Source: an uncultured delta proteobacterium (GTDB lineage Bacteria; Desulfobacterota; Desulfobulbia; Desulfobulbales; Desulfocapsaceae). Taken from it: a stretch of 37,247 bases of DNA. The translations under genes were made by a program, and so were the position numbers. Shown here piece after piece: positions 24,603-30,730 of the stretch. The stretch's first letter is position 1. Each line of letters opens with the position of its first letter. The stretch is taken from the NCBI GenBank assembly GCA_903901335.1, contig CAIUQR010000139.1, positions 1-37,247 of the forward strand. The letters are read 5' to 3'. The notes below the pieces were generated by a model. That model did not search any database. It saw nothing but the letters and a program-made list of their open reading frames with translations, and was not told the origin of the DNA.

Positions 24603-24802
24603 TGAATAAAAACCACGCGGAACAAATCAAAAAAGCGCGTACTTACCTCAACCTCACGCAAATTGAATTTGCATCCCTGGTCGGTGTATCGCCCCGGACT
24701 GTCGAGGCCTGGGAAATTAATAGATCTTCACCAACCAGAACAGTTTTTTTGTTATTAAATAGGATACTCAAGGAAAATGGATTTCCGCCAGTAAATTTAT
24801 GA
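24602..24802 (+). CDS. Xre-type HTH protein
   Basis: A 66-residue helix-turn-helix protein: IKKARTYLNLTQIEFASLVG and VSPRTVEAWEINRSSPTRTV are the two helices and scaffold of the Xre/MqsA-like HTH family, covering residues ~8-45. It is coupled by a TAATG overlap to the RHH gene. No toxin of RelE or HigB type is found next to it, so I read the pair as regulators and not as a complete toxin-antitoxin locus. It lies 178 bases before the replication initiator gene and may control it. Confidence 0.75.
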   Translation: MNKNHAEQIKKARTYLNLTQIEFASLVGVSPRTVEAWEINRSSPTRTVFLLLNRILKENGFPPVNL

Positions 24803-24912
24803 CTTAGACGGAGCGAATTTTTAAAAATGACTCTTTTTCTTCTCGTATTTTTTTTGCAATCCATTAGTGTTGATATTTATTAGATCCAAAATGGAAGCTT
24901 TTAATTATAATC

Positions 24913-24947
24913 GGCTCGTATAGGTGTTAGTAGCACCCATACGAGCC
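24913..24947 (+). promoter_or_regulatory. 14-bp hairpin in the rep leader
   Basis: GGCTCGTATAGGTG pairs with CACCCATACGAGCC with a single A-C mismatch over a 7-base loop. It lies 20 bases before the GAAAGGAG ribosome site of the replication gene. It could be an attenuator that limits initiator synthesis, or the terminator of the HTH gene. Confidence 0.5.
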
Positions 24948-24980
24948 TAACCATAAAACACACTAGAAAGGAGTGCAATT

Positions 24981-26003
24981 ATGGCTGATACAATCATACC
25001 GGAAATGATAGATAAACCGCTAGACGAAATTGTTTTGAAAGACGGTATAGATAAACAAAAGGAATACGAACTTATCTTGCAAGGTCTTAACAATTACGAG
25101 AAAGCCCATTGTCAACGATGGTGGATAAGTTTTTCGGATTATGTAACTTGGGAAGATTACAAAAACAAAGGCTACCAACATATAGCCGATGTTGTAAAAG
25201 ATGTTCATGATCACGTACAAAAAGCAACCGGAAAACCTGTTCAACTAAAATTGGCATTTATGCCAACAGAAATAACTCGTACAAGTCCGTTTTTCCCAAT
25301 GGGCCGAGAAGAAAAAGTTAACCGGCCTTTATATAATAATTTCATCATAAAAAACAATTGGGGTACAATTTCAGTTTCAGGACCAAAACTATCCATACAA
25401 GACGAATCAGTATTGTTGGCCGTCCTCTTTTTGGTTAAAAAATACAAATCTGAAAAAATTAAAACAGATTACGCCGAATTATGCCAAATCATGGGTATTT
25501 CGCGAGGAACAAATCAATACAAAGCTGTTGAAGAAGGGCTGGAAAGACTCGCAAAAGCTATTGTTTCCACAAAACTTTTCGATACAAAAAATCTAGACAA
25601 ACAGGATGTTGTACGTTCTATCACAGGCTCTATCCTTTCAAACGTCGACCAGAAACCTAAATCAACTACGGTTTCTATCACAGTGAACCCATATTTTCTT
25701 TCACTTTATGGGGCAAATATGACAACCGGAATAGACCTGAATGTATGGTCTAAGCTAAAAGGGGATGTAACAAAAGCTCTGTACCGATTTTTAGAATCTC
25801 ACAAAGGCAGTGGTGGGGTGCCTTATGGTTTAGCAACGCTCGTATTGGCTATAAACCTGAATACCGAGCAAAGACTTTGTGATCTTCGTAAATTGATACG
25901 AAAATCTTTAGCTGAATTGCAAAAAAATGGGATCATTCAAAAATGGAAGATGGATAAAAACGATCTTGTTCATCTCATTACAAAAGCAATCACCAAGAAA
26001 TAA
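24981..26003 (+). CDS. repA: Plasmid replication initiator protein
   Basis: A 340-residue protein with the layout of iteron-binding initiators made of two winged-helix domains: an N-terminal part with RTSPFFPMGREEKVNRPL and SVSGPKLSIQDESVLLAVLF, and a C-terminal part with DVTKALYRFLESHKGSGGVPYGL, then LCDLRKLIRKSLAELQKNG. The TrfA/RepA-like pattern is recognised by general similarity, not by a sharp motif. The strongest support is context: an array of five 21-bp repeats plus one more copy lies directly downstream (26008-26276). GAAAGGAG precedes the ATG, with a hairpin further up. It would bind the iterons and open the origin. Confidence 0.75.
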   Translation: MADTIIPEMIDKPLDEIVLKDGIDKQKEYELILQGLNNYEKAHCQRWWISFSDYVTWEDYKNKGYQHIADVVKDVHDHVQKATGKPVQLKLAFMPTEITRTSPFFPMGREEKVNRPLYNNFIIKNNWGTISVSGPKLSIQDESVLLAVLFLVKKYKSEKIKTDYAELCQIMGISRGTNQYKAVEEGLERLAKAIVSTKLFDTKNLDKQDVVRSITGSILSNVDQKPKSTTVSITVNPYFLSLYGANMTTGIDLNVWSKLKGDVTKALYRFLESHKGSGGVPYGLATLVLAINLNTEQRLCDLRKLIRKSLAELQKNGIIQKWKMDKNDLVHLITKAITKK

Positions 26004-26007
26004 ATCC

Positions 26008-26276
26008 GTGTCTTTTGTTCCCGTTTTGGTCTTATCTTTCTGTTTTCAATCTTTTATTTCTTTACATGTTACTTTACCACTTTTTTATACCACCATCTAA
26101 AACCACTAAATTGCTGATCCCTGTAAAAGCCAGGGGCCATCAATTTAGTTAAAAATTAAACAATATTCCCAACTCGGTGTCTTTTATTCCCGAATCCGTG
26201 TCTTTTATTCCCGATAGGGTGTCTTCTGTTCCCGTTTTGGTGTCTTCTGTTCCCGAACCCGTGTCTTCTGTTCCCG
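26008..26276. repeat. Iteron origin of replication (oriV)
   Basis: The 16-base word GTGTCTTYTRTTCCCG occurs at 26008, 26177, 26198, 26219, 26240 and 26261. The last five are in perfect 21-base register, so repeats face the same side of the helix. Between the first copy and the array lie AT-rich sequence and an imperfect hairpin (26108-26145). This is the classic design of an iteron-controlled origin next to its initiator gene. Confidence 0.88.
26108..26145. other. Imperfect hairpin inside oriV
   Basis: AAATTGCTGATCCCTG (26108-26123) pairs in 13 of 16 positions with 26130-26145. It separates the single iteron from the five-repeat array. It may end repA transcription or be a structural part of the origin. 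Confidence 0.35.
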
Positions 26277-26327
26277 TTTTGGTCTGGAACAAATTGTTAT
26301 TATTAAAGATCCAGGACAATTAGTCTC

Positions 26328-26372
26328 TTTTAGTATTCTTTAGTATATTTAGTCTCTTTTAGGACCCTTTTT
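26328..26372. repeat. TTTAGTCTCTTTTAG direct repeats
   Basis: The segment TTAGTCTCTTTTAG occurs twice around 26328 and 26357 in an AT-rich tract just beyond the iterons. It may be the duplex-unwinding part of the origin. No perfect DnaA box was found beside it. Confidence 0.35.
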
Positions 26373-26399
26373 TCATTCTTTAAAAAACAAAGAAAAAAT

Positions 26400-26552
26400 A
26401 TGGGGGGAAAACTAATCTGTGTCGGATACGGCATAGATTGTGATCCGAGCGATAGTCTTTGTTTGAAATTCCATGATAGTTCGATGGAAACCGATACTAG
26501 GCAATTAAAGACACTCCAGGAATGGAAAAACAGCACAAAGGCTGCATGTTAA
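26400..26552 (+). CDS. Possible 50-residue protein
   Basis: A short open frame that starts MGGKLICVGYGIDCDPSD. No ribosome binding site stands before the ATG (AAAGAAAAAAT), and no family is recognised. Cysteine content is high for its size. It may be a chance frame in the region between origin and partition locus; I list it with low weight because nothing else fills this stretch. Confidence 0.2.
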   Translation: MGGKLICVGYGIDCDPSDSLCLKFHDSSMETDTRQLKTLQEWKNSTKAAC

Positions 26553-26639
26553 GCAATAGATTACTATCAAGGGAGGGAGAGTTAACTATAAAACACGATA
26601 AAGGGTTTTTGGTGAATGGGAACTACACCTACTTATAAG

Positions 26640-26726
26640 TATATTAAAGATGTTTTATGTATATTAAAGGCGTTTATTGTACATAATATAGTAACGCTTT
26701 CTGTGTTCTCAAAACATCTTTAATAT
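26640..26726. repeat. Partition-site repeats, right of the origin
   Basis: Two 20-base tandem repeats, TATATTAAAGATGTTTTATG (26640-26659) and TATATTAAAGGCGTTTATTG (26660-26679), are followed by an exact inverted copy of 16 bases, AAAACATCTTTAATAT (26711-26726), at the end of the RHH partition gene. Related copies lie at 27031-27050 and about 27076-27092 between the two partition genes. Such repeats next to parA/RHH genes are typical of a centromere and operator. Confidence 0.6.
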
Positions 26727-27019
26727 CAATCGGCATCTTCTTTTTCTTCTTCAATAATTCCCCGTTCCTGTAGGTCTTCCTCGATTAATCTCTGAATATA
26801 AAAAGATCTGTTTCCCTCATATTTATCCATTATTTTAAGGAGTCGGACCGGCAATAGTATATTACTTCCCTTTGTCTCTTCTTTTCTGCGTGGTCTGCCA
26901 GTTTTCTTTTTTGTTTTACTGGCCGTTTCCTCGACGGAGGCGATACCTTTTGAAATAACGGCTTTTAAATCATCCACCACTCTTTGAGGTCTTTCTTGCA
27001 TTTCAATTTTCTGTTTCAT
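26726..27019 (-). CDS. RHH partition protein (ParG/ParB-like partner)
   Basis: A 97-residue protein. The first 50 residues are charged and flexible, with an AT-hook-like KKKTGRPRRKEE. The C-terminal part (KGSNILLPVRLLKIMDKYEG, then SFYIQRLIEEDLQERG) is a ribbon-helix-helix fold. This N-tail plus RHH layout fits ParG/Omega-type centromere-binding proteins, whose tail stimulates the ParA ATPase. It lies 53 bases downstream of parA on the same strand, with repeated TGTTTTATG sites around it. Confidence 0.75.
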   Translation of the reverse strand: MKQKIEMQERPQRVVDDLKAVISKGIASVEETASKTKKKTGRPRRKEETKGSNILLPVRLLKIMDKYEGNRSFYIQRLIEEDLQERGIIEEEKEDAD

Positions 27020-27030
27020 ATTTTTATATT

Positions 27031-27092
27031 TATTAATGTTGTTTTATGTATAAAAAAGTAGATTAATGTCTTTTAAAAATGTTTTATGTCTA
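27031..27092. repeat. Partition-site repeats between parA and RHH gene
   Basis: TATTAATGTTGTTTTATGTA (27031-27050) matches the ATTAAAGATGTTTTATGTA repeat of the 26640 cluster in 17 of 19 bases. A shorter copy, AAAATGTTTTATGTCTAA, follows around 27076-27093. The gap between the two genes is thus filled by putative RHH-protein sites. Confidence 0.5.
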
Positions 27093-27711
27093 ATTCAAAA
27101 ATAGCCTTGTAAAGGGCTTGTATTTCTTCCGCTGCTTTGCCTTGCGGTTCATATTCTGACACACCCTGGCCGGAGCTGAAAGAAACTTTATAGGCAACTC
27201 GATGATGTAATTTCTGCAGCATCAGAGGAAGTGTGTCAGAAAATTTTCCGAGGGCGTCTTTTGCTATCGCTGACACATTGGTATTAGGTTGCACTTGATT
27301 AAGAACGATCCGGCCAATCATTTTATTAAAAGGGCGGATTTCTTTAAACGCTTCTACAGCATCATTAACAGCCCAAAGATCAACTTGGCTAGGCAGTACA
27401 GGAAGAATGAAAAGATTACATGCCGCTACCGCCGATCTGAAGACTTTGTTATCCCTACCTCCGGCATCAATAATAATGAGATCAAAGGCTGGTAAATATG
27501 ATCCAATGTCTTCATGGATTGTTTCATTTACTTGAGACATTGTTTTAATATCATTTGAGGGTCTTATTGCCCTGAAATCCAAAGCGGACCTTTGCGGGTC
27601 AGTATCAACCAATAATATCTTTTTCCCATTTCTTGCTGCTTCAACTGCCAAGTTAACCGCTATAGTGGTTTTGCCAACGCCGCCCTTTGTATTCCCTACC
27701 GTAATAATCAT
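27073..27711 (-). CDS. parA: ParA-type partition ATPase
   Basis: A 212-residue deviant-Walker ATPase without an N-terminal HTH domain (type Ib). Walker A, KGGVGKTTIAVN, is at residues 9-20; LLVDTDPQRSALDF (Walker A' region) at ~34-47; and FDLIIIDAGGRDN (Walker B) at ~75-87. ParA of this type moves plasmid copies apart on the nucleoid with a small RHH partner, which is encoded just downstream. AAAGGTG precedes the ATG. A dyad, ACTTTAAT-CAAC-ATTAAAGT (27778-27797), lies 67 bases upstream and may be part of the operator or centromere. Confidence 0.92.
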   Translation of the reverse strand: MIITVGNTKGGVGKTTIAVNLAVEAARNGKKILLVDTDPQRSALDFRAIRPSNDIKTMSQVNETIHEDIGSYLPAFDLIIIDAGGRDNKVFRSAVAACNLFILPVLPSQVDLWAVNDAVEAFKEIRPFNKMIGRIVLNQVQPNTNVSAIAKDALGKFSDTLPLMLQKLHHRVAYKVSFSSGQGVSEYEPQGKAAEEIQALYKAIFELDIKHF

Positions 27712-27777
27712 AAATCACCTTTAAAATAGTAAAATATTCTTAAATGCTGTTCATAGCCTTTAATAGAACTTATAAAT

Positions 27778-27797
27778 ACTTTAATCAACATTAAAGT
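27778..27797. promoter_or_regulatory. Dyad upstream of parA
   Basis: ACTTTAAT (27778-27785) and ATTAAAGT (27790-27797) form an 8-bp inverted repeat over CAAC. The ATTAAAG word also occurs in the 26640 repeats, suggesting the same RHH protein binds here. Confidence 0.45.
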
Positions 27798-27862
27798 ATA
27801 ATAAACCTCTTTTTAATCTTTTTATGTGAGCTTAGATGGAGATGTGAAATAGTGGAGTCTCA

Positions 27863-27919
27863 CCGTAGAAAATCCCCCGGTTTCGAGTCGCTGTTGTTGC
27901 GCTCGGGGGGATTTTACGG
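27863..27919. other. Long GC-rich hairpin between parA and the PH-domain gene
   Basis: CCGTA-G-AAAATCCCCC (27863-27878) can pair with GGGGGATTTTACGG (27906-27919) with small bulges. Inner pairs CGAG/CTCG and CGC/GCG close a TGTTGTT loop. It ends 34 bases past the stop of the PH-domain gene. Possible roles are a terminator without a T-run or a small structured RNA. Confidence 0.5.
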
Positions 27920-27953
27920 AGGTGTAAGAGGAACAGGTAGACGGAAACCAGAG

Positions 27954-28406
27954 TTAAGAAAGGAAATCCATTTGATTTTCAATCATTTTTTTGAACTCAA
28001 AGGGATATGCAATCCTTTGAAAAGCATCTTTTGTACCACCTGTTCCAGATAAAACAATTGTTCCACAATTAATGATTTTCTCTGAAAGGTTTTGAAAAAC
28101 CATTATGCTTTCAATTTTACTGAGCTGAATTTCTAATGATTGGGTACTGAAAAATCCGGTTTTTATAATCACCCTCTTGTCTGTCACGCCAAATTCAGAG
28201 GAGATATATTTTGTCCATGCTTTTAAAAGTGGCAAAATAGCGAACAACATACCCACTGAAAGAATCAAAGGTTTATCCACAAAGACATAACCCACAATAA
28301 GACTGCAACTCGATATCAAAAAGGGAGTTATAAATACAATTTTACTTAGATTTGTCTGATAAATAATTTCTTCCTGAGAAGACATATTTTCTTGAATATA
28401 TCCCAT
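27954..28406 (-). CDS. Bacterial PH-domain (DUF304-type) membrane protein
   Basis: A 150-residue protein with two adjacent membrane segments (residues ~22-60) followed by a bacterial Pleckstrin-homology domain: SEFGVTDKRVIIKTGFF, then SLEIQLSKIESIMVFQN and GTIVLSGTGGTKDAFQRI. This is the bPH_2 (DUF304) pattern. It starts 4 bases after traM and is likely translated with it. RP4 has no such gene at this place, so it is an addition to the traKLM operon. Membrane association suggests a role at the mating channel or envelope; the function is not known. Confidence 0.75.
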   Translation of the reverse strand: MGYIQENMSSQEEIIYQTNLSKIVFITPFLISSCSLIVGYVFVDKPLILSVGMLFAILPLLKAWTKYISSEFGVTDKRVIIKTGFFSTQSLEIQLSKIESIMVFQNLSEKIINCGTIVLSGTGGTKDAFQRIAYPFEFKKMIENQMDFLS

Positions 28407-28410
28407 ACAA

Positions 28411-28872
28411 TCACCATTTTAAAAACTTAAAAATTATCTGCATTGCAACTAATACTGGTAACAATATCACAAACTGCCAAAGGATAAATTTTTTGAAATA
28501 TCGCTGGTATTTATCTTCAATATTTTTCAAATCAACGTCCATTTGCTTTTTGGACCTGAGAGCAATTTCAGCAATCAATAACTCTTTGCTGGCCTTGATA
28601 TTATCAACTTGTTTTATAAAGATAGCTGTTTTTTCGTCCAACCCGGCATTGAGGTTGGCAACCTGTTTGGTAAAAATCGCTGTTTTTTCATCCAGGATAT
28701 CTGAGATTTCACTTAACTGATCCAGAGTTGATTCCAACCTGTCAAGAGTTGGCTGGGTTAACTCGTCAAAGACCATTGCATTTAACTCGACCAGGACAAA
28801 AGCGGGATCGTCCTGATCGAGCTTGACCCCATGGCTTTCAACCAAACTTGCTATGAGTTTAGACCTGTCCAT
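28411..28872 (-). CDS. traM: TraM-like protein (IncP relaxosome region)
   Basis: A 153-residue protein. It opens with LIASLVESHGVKLDQDDPAF, which resembles IncP TraM, has a long coiled coil (residues ~40-120) with a repeated ILDEKTAIFTKQVANLNAG / LDEKTAIFIKQVDNIKA unit, and ends in one membrane segment (FILWQFVILLPVLVAMQIIF). In RP4 TraM is encoded with TraK and TraL next to oriT and is needed for efficient transfer. Here it lies 2 bases after traL. The internal duplication of about 19 residues is a notable local feature. Confidence 0.7.
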   Translation of the reverse strand: MDRSKLIASLVESHGVKLDQDDPAFVLVELNAMVFDELTQPTLDRLESTLDQLSEISDILDEKTAIFTKQVANLNAGLDEKTAIFIKQVDNIKASKELLIAEIALRSKKQMDVDLKNIEDKYQRYFKKFILWQFVILLPVLVAMQIIFKFLKW

Positions 28873-28874
28873 AT

Positions 28875-29609
28875 TTAAAAAGGAACCTGTTCAAGTTGTG
28901 AGAATATTTCGTTTTGTACTATTTTAAGACGTTGTCTGACCATAATGGAAAAATCCGGACTATCCAGGGCTTCAGCAAATGTTAATTTGTTGGTAATCAT
29001 TTCTTCAACATCTTTGCCGAAAGTGTCCGGGTTTCGTTTTGCTATCCTTATAATACCGTGGACTTTTTCTTTATTTTCAACATAGGCTTTCATGTCCAAG
29101 AATGTTTTATCATCATGTTCAATTGCCCCAAAATATTCATTGAGCCATATAATAATTCTTTGGCTTTCAGTTTGTTCCGCCAATTCTGTGAAACCTCTGA
29201 GCGTATCAAACAACGCCTGGCCACCAGTAATGACGCAATGGATATACACTTTCCGGCCAGCATCGTTGAGCATTCCAATAGCATTGTTTTCTATTATGTA
29301 ATTTGACAACGGAACGAAACTTGCGGCACCGTTATCTACAACAAACACCCCATTTTCAGACAACAGGCGCACCATTAATTTATCAAACTCGCGAGTATTG
29401 ATTCTTGAATCATCCATCAAATTGATGTGTTGAGCATTTAAAGCTTTATAGTTCAGCAATGTTTGGTTGACCGGATCAGTATCTATGCAGACAACATCTC
29501 CTGATTTTGCTAGATATTGAGCTAGAAAGGCAGCGACGAGCGATTTGCCAACGCCCCCTTTTCCTTGTAAAACAAAGTGTACAGAAGTGTTATTTACGTC
29601 TTTTTTCAT
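28875..29609 (-). CDS. traL: TraL-like ParA-family ATPase (IncP relaxosome region)
   Basis: A 244-residue deviant-Walker ATPase close to RP4 TraL along its full length. HFVLQGKGGVGKSLVAAFLA (Walker A, residues ~11-30), VCIDTDPVNQTLLNYKALN, VFVVDNGAASFVPLSNYIIE, CVITGGQALFDTLRGFTELA and IMVRQRLKIV are all recognisable TraL blocks. TraL is an accessory protein of the IncP Tra1 region. It should not be confused with the plasmid partition ParA at 27073, which lacks the NGA and ITGGQ blocks. It lies between traK and traM with very short gaps. Confidence 0.85.
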   Translation of the reverse strand: MKKDVNNTSVHFVLQGKGGVGKSLVAAFLAQYLAKSGDVVCIDTDPVNQTLLNYKALNAQHINLMDDSRINTREFDKLMVRLLSENGVFVVDNGAASFVPLSNYIIENNAIGMLNDAGRKVYIHCVITGGQALFDTLRGFTELAEQTESQRIIIWLNEYFGAIEHDDKTFLDMKAYVENKEKVHGIIRIAKRNPDTFGKDVEEMITNKLTFAEALDSPDFSIMVRQRLKIVQNEIFSQLEQVPF

Positions 29610-29620
29610 GATTTTTCCTT

Positions 29621-29980
29621 TTAAATGAGGTCTTCATCTTTTTTCTTTCCAGGTTTCCAAACAAATCCTTTGGGTTTTATCAAAGGATTCATCTCGTTAT
29701 TGTTTTCTTTTAAAGGCTCATTTTTTGTTTTTTTCCCCTCTAAAGAAGAAGCTTTTTTAATTCGATTAAGCGTTACAATAAAGCTTTTTAAGGGGATTTT
29801 GAGTGTTCCGTCTTTGGTCAACGCTCCATGGATCGCCGCCAAGGTGTAGCCCATTTCTCGTGCCTTTTCGATATGCGGCAATATATTTCGCAGTTTAGCT
29901 GTTTCAGACAATTTAGAACTGTCTTGCATAAGATCGTCGATTGCCTTCACAAGTTTGTTTTCATCGTTGGTTGTAGTCAT
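29621..29980 (-). CDS. traK: TraK-like oriT-binding protein
   Basis: A 119-residue basic protein. Residues ~25-75 (LRNILPHIEKAREMGYTLAA, then HGALTKDGTLKIPLKSFIV) match the helix-turn-helix-like core of IncP TraK, which binds a ~200-bp intrinsically bent part of oriT and shapes the relaxosome. The C-terminal part is lysine-rich. It is the first gene left of oriT and is divergent from mobC, exactly the RP4 order traM-traL-traK-oriT-traJ. Its promoter must lie within the 218-base oriT gap. Confidence 0.8.
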   Translation of the reverse strand: MTTTNDENKLVKAIDDLMQDSSKLSETAKLRNILPHIEKAREMGYTLAAIHGALTKDGTLKIPLKSFIVTLNRIKKASSLEGKKTKNEPLKENNNEMNPLIKPKGFVWKPGKKKDEDLI

Positions 29981-30198
29981 ATTGTTATATTATGTTATCT
30001 ATATATAGTCAATATATTTCTGAATATTATATATTGTTGATTTGATGTATCTGACTATTAGTTTAATACATCAGTTTTGTTATTATTGTCAACTCATTGA
30101 TTAATAAGTTGTTGACTAACCAGATAAAACAAATTAAATATTTATTGCAGGATAGGCTGTCGCCGGTATTTGTGTTCACAAATGGATCGAGGACGATC
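29981..30198. other. oriT: Origin of transfer (oriT) region
   Basis: A 218-base AT-rich gap between divergent traK and mobC genes. It contains an 8-bp inverted repeat TGATGTAT/ATACATCA (30043-30050, 30066-30073), a GTCAAC/GTTGAC pair (30088-30093, 30111-30116) and the nic-like sequence at 30147-30156. The gene order around it is that of the RP4 Tra1 oriT. Confidence 0.8.
30147..30156 (-). other. RP4-type nic sequence
   Basis: On the minus strand the bases read CCTATCCTGC, which equals the RP4 nic core (ATCCTG followed by C) and the wider P-type consensus. Cleavage would fall between 30148 (G) and 30147 (C). DNA would then leave with traK, partition and replication genes first and the relaxase gene last. 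Confidence 0.75.
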
Positions 30199-30729
30199 AT
30201 GGACGAATCCATACTGAAGGTTCGTGGCGTAACCGCCACTCAAAAAAAGCAGCTCGCCGAGCTGTCAAAACAACGTTTGGGCCGCGCCAGCGCGAGTGCC
30301 TATATCAGACACTTGATTACCGCCGCTCTGGGCGAAAACCCAACCGTTACCGCAGAAACACAACAGGGACGAAAAACACCTATGTCCCGTTTGGAAATTC
30401 GATTGCAGCAAGGCGAACGGTTTGCCCTCATTGACCTGGCTGAGAAAACTAAATCCAGTCCGCAATTTTATCTTGTGTCGTTGCTGCGTGCTCACCTTCT
30501 TCGAAAACCTCAGCTTCTTGGTGCCGAACTTGAAATACTGCGTGAATCGAACTATCAACTATCTAAGATAGGTACTAATCTGAACCAGATTGCCCGTGCA
30601 TTGAATGCAAGGGAAATAAGAACCGTTGATATGGAAACGATTGATGCCTTGACTGGCGAGGTCAAAAAACACACGCAAACCATGCGCACTATCATCAGTG
30701 CCAATCTTGAACGTTGGGACATAATCTAA
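30199..30729 (+). CDS. mobC: MobC/TraJ-like relaxosome protein
   Basis: A 176-residue protein whose C-terminal half has the MobC signature LSKIGTNLNQIARALNAREI (residues ~119-138). The N-terminal half carries two short segments (ILKVRGVTATQKKQLAELSK and SRLEIRLQQGERFALIDLAE) that look like ribbon-helix-helix units. It helps the relaxase recognise oriT. The frame is open from 30097, but that would place the start within the nic region. GAGGA before the ATG at 30199 supports the shorter form. One base separates its stop from the relaxase start. Confidence 0.85.
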   Translation: MDESILKVRGVTATQKKQLAELSKQRLGRASASAYIRHLITAALGENPTVTAETQQGRKTPMSRLEIRLQQGERFALIDLAEKTKSSPQFYLVSLLRAHLLRKPQLLGAELEILRESNYQLSKIGTNLNQIARALNAREIRTVDMETIDALTGEVKKHTQTMRTIISANLERWDII

Positions 30730-30730
30730 A

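Noticed and set aside
23858..24802. Complete toxin-antitoxin locus
   Set aside because: RHH-like and HTH proteins are present, but no toxin of a known family lies next to them.
27870..27910. tRNA-like GGTTTCGAGTC segment
   Set aside because: No acceptor, D or anticodon stems can be drawn around it, and the flanks form a long hairpin instead.
28273..28281. Perfect DnaA box TTATCCACA
   Set aside because: It lies inside the PH-domain coding sequence, far from the iterons, and stands alone. A chance match is likely.
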